NCBI GenBank assembly: GCA_947630525.1
Contig: CANRHW010000091.1
Location: 1-6,494, forward strand
DNA length: 6,494 bases
Direction of reading: 5' to 3'
Source: an uncultured Clostridia bacterium
GTDB lineage: Bacteria > Bacillota > Clostridia > UMGS1883
In this document: positions 6,138 to 6,494 of the stretch, piece by piece
How the letters are laid out: each line of letters opens with the position of its first letter
Position numbering within the stretch: the stretch's first letter is position 1
Made by a program: the position numbers and the translations under genes
Notes under the pieces: generated by a model
Told to the model about the DNA's origin: nothing
The model's database searches: none
The model's input: only the letters and a program-made list of their open reading frames with translations

Positions 6138-6161
6138 GAATGTATGAAAGTATAATTAAAT

Positions 6162-6203
6162 AAGCACAAAAACAGGCCTTGAAACGGGCCTGTTTTTGTG
6201 CTT
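6162..6203 (+). terminator. Strong intrinsic terminator after the Wzz/CpsC-like gene
   Basis: A perfect 17-bp stem joins AAGCACAAAAACAGGCC (6162-6178) and its complement (6187-6203) around an 8-nt loop. Its core is a GC-rich CAGGCC/GGCCTG hairpin followed by five T (6193-6197), and the A-run on the other arm makes it usable in both directions. It ends the single-gene transcript from the 5359 promoter. Confidence 0.92.
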
Positions 6204-6246
6204 GCTGCGGTAATTTCAAAAAACCCCGGAAATTTTAAAAAAAGGC

Positions 6247-6275
6247 TTGCAATTTTATGCGCGGCGTTGTATAAT
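6247..6275 (+). promoter_or_regulatory. Sigma-A-type promoter facing the right end of the window
   Basis: TTGCAA (6247-6252) and a perfect TATAAT (6270-6275) are 17 nt apart and preceded by an A/T-rich tract. The expected transcription start is near 6282. No convincing gene begins within the remaining 210 bases, so it drives either a gene beyond the window or an RNA. Confidence 0.75.
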
Positions 6276-6281
6276 TATAAC

Positions 6282-6494
6282 AAAATTAATTTTTCAGCAG
6301 GAGATGCAATCTTCTAACGAAACGCTCCATGACGGGCCTTTGGCCCACAATACGAAATTACAAATTATCGGCAAACGGAGGTTATAAGTCTGAAAAATAG
6401 AGCGAAGGATCGAGGGAAAAAAAGGGCGCAAAAAGGCAAGGCACATGAAAAAGTGCCGTAAAAGTATATACAAAAGCGGACAGTTGTGATATAA
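6282..6494 (+). other. Long untranslated leader or small-RNA region of unknown type
   Basis: This stretch of about 210 bases follows the 6247-6275 promoter and holds no convincing coding region. Three small stems are visible: GGAGAT/ATCTTC (6300-6305 with 6309-6314), GGGCC/GGCCC (6334-6338 with 6342-6346) and GGCAC/GTGCC (6440-6444 with 6453-6457). Two ribosome-binding-like sites occur, AGGAG at 6299-6303 (inside the first stem) and CGGAGG at 6376-6381. From about 6390 it is purine-rich. The frames that remain open to the right edge have no start codon within the window. It does not match any riboswitch, T-box, SRP or RNase P pattern that I can recognise. It may be the regulated 5' leader of the next gene, or a separate non-coding RNA. 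Confidence 0.45.
6304..6387 (+). CDS. Possible 27-codon leader peptide (doubtful)
   Basis: ATG at 6304 opens 27 codons ending with TAA at 6385-6387. AGGAG (6299-6303) directly abuts the ATG, which is too close for normal initiation, and the peptide has no recognisable motif or codon run suggesting attenuation. The stop lies four bases after a second, better ribosome binding site (6376-6381), which would permit coupling to a later reading frame. It is listed because it is the only ATG-initiated frame of any length in this leader. Confidence 0.15.
   Translation: MQSSNETLHDGPLAHNTKLQIIGKRRL

Noticed and set aside
6294..6446. Minus-strand open frame of 50 codons in the right-end leader
   Set aside because: It has no good ribosome binding site or promoter on that strand and its phenylalanine/leucine-rich peptide merely reflects the purine-rich + strand.
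6445..6489. 14-codon ATG frame near the right edge
   Set aside because: Only a weak AAGG-like sequence precedes it, the ATG sits in the loop of a small hairpin, and the peptide is too short to support.
6282..6494. Known riboswitch or housekeeping RNA in the leader
   Set aside because: I compared it by eye with c-di-GMP, purine, THF, fluoride, ZTP and T-box hallmarks and with SRP and RNase P signatures; none of the conserved cores is present.
1..6494. CRISPR array, insertion sequence, tRNA or rRNA
   Set aside because: No spaced direct repeats, transposase motifs, terminal inverted repeats or tRNA/rRNA signatures were seen.

Overview
The window looks like a chromosomal segment of a Gram-positive, low-to-mid GC Firmicute, most likely an anaerobic Clostridia-class gut or environmental bacterium. 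The signs are an ECF-type vitamin transporter S component, strong AGGAGG-type ribosome binding sites, Bacillus/Clostridium-type LexA operators (GAAC-N4-GTTC), a YneA-like SOS division inhibitor, and a CpsC/Wzz-type polysaccharide co-polymerase. Heavy use of ATA isoleucine codons alongside GC-rich alanine/glycine codons fits an uncultured Clostridia lineage, but the sequence alone does not fix the genus. Every gene that can be supported lies on the + strand.

Layout. Positions 2-130 hold the last 42 codons of a gene that resembles the C-terminus of a GH51 alpha-L-arabinofuranosidase. It is followed, with very short gaps or overlaps, by an ECF transporter S component (144-788, PanT-like), a P1-family (DmpA/BapA-type) self-cleaving aminopeptidase (781-1728), a membrane-anchored FHA-domain protein (1748-2197), a FtsW/RodA-family SEDS glycosyltransferase (2200-3459) and a class B penicillin-binding protein (3446-4846). 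No promoter or terminator is evident inside this run, so it is probably transcribed as one long unit. The FHA, SEDS and PBP trio resembles the fhaB-rodA-pbpA core of the actinobacterial cell-wall cluster.

At 4847-5001 lies the clearest regulatory region: an A/T-rich UP-like tract, a TTGACA-17-TATACT promoter and three LexA boxes. It drives a 108-residue membrane-anchored LysM protein (5002-5328) that is recognisably YneA-like, that is, an SOS-induced division suppressor. A second promoter (TTGCAA-17-TATAAT with an extended -10) drives a GTG-initiated Wzz/CpsC-like protein (5418-6137), which ends at a strong 17-bp hairpin terminator (6162-6203).

The last 290 bases contain a third good promoter (6247-6275) followed by a leader of at least 210 nt. 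This leader has small hairpins and two weak short ORFs but no convincing gene. It is either the long 5' leader of a gene beyond the window or a small RNA.

Taken together, the window is dominated by envelope biology: peptidoglycan polymerisation and crosslinking (SEDS plus PBP) with a phospho-threonine reader (FHA), a DNA-damage brake on division (YneA-like), and surface polysaccharide chain-length control (CpsC-like). Upstream is a nutrient-related pair, the vitamin S component and the peptidase. The most noteworthy observations are the triple SOS operator on a yneA-like gene with no lexA beside it, the compact actinobacterial-like FHA-SEDS-PBP module, the overlapping S component/P1 peptidase pair, and the unexplained leader at the right end.
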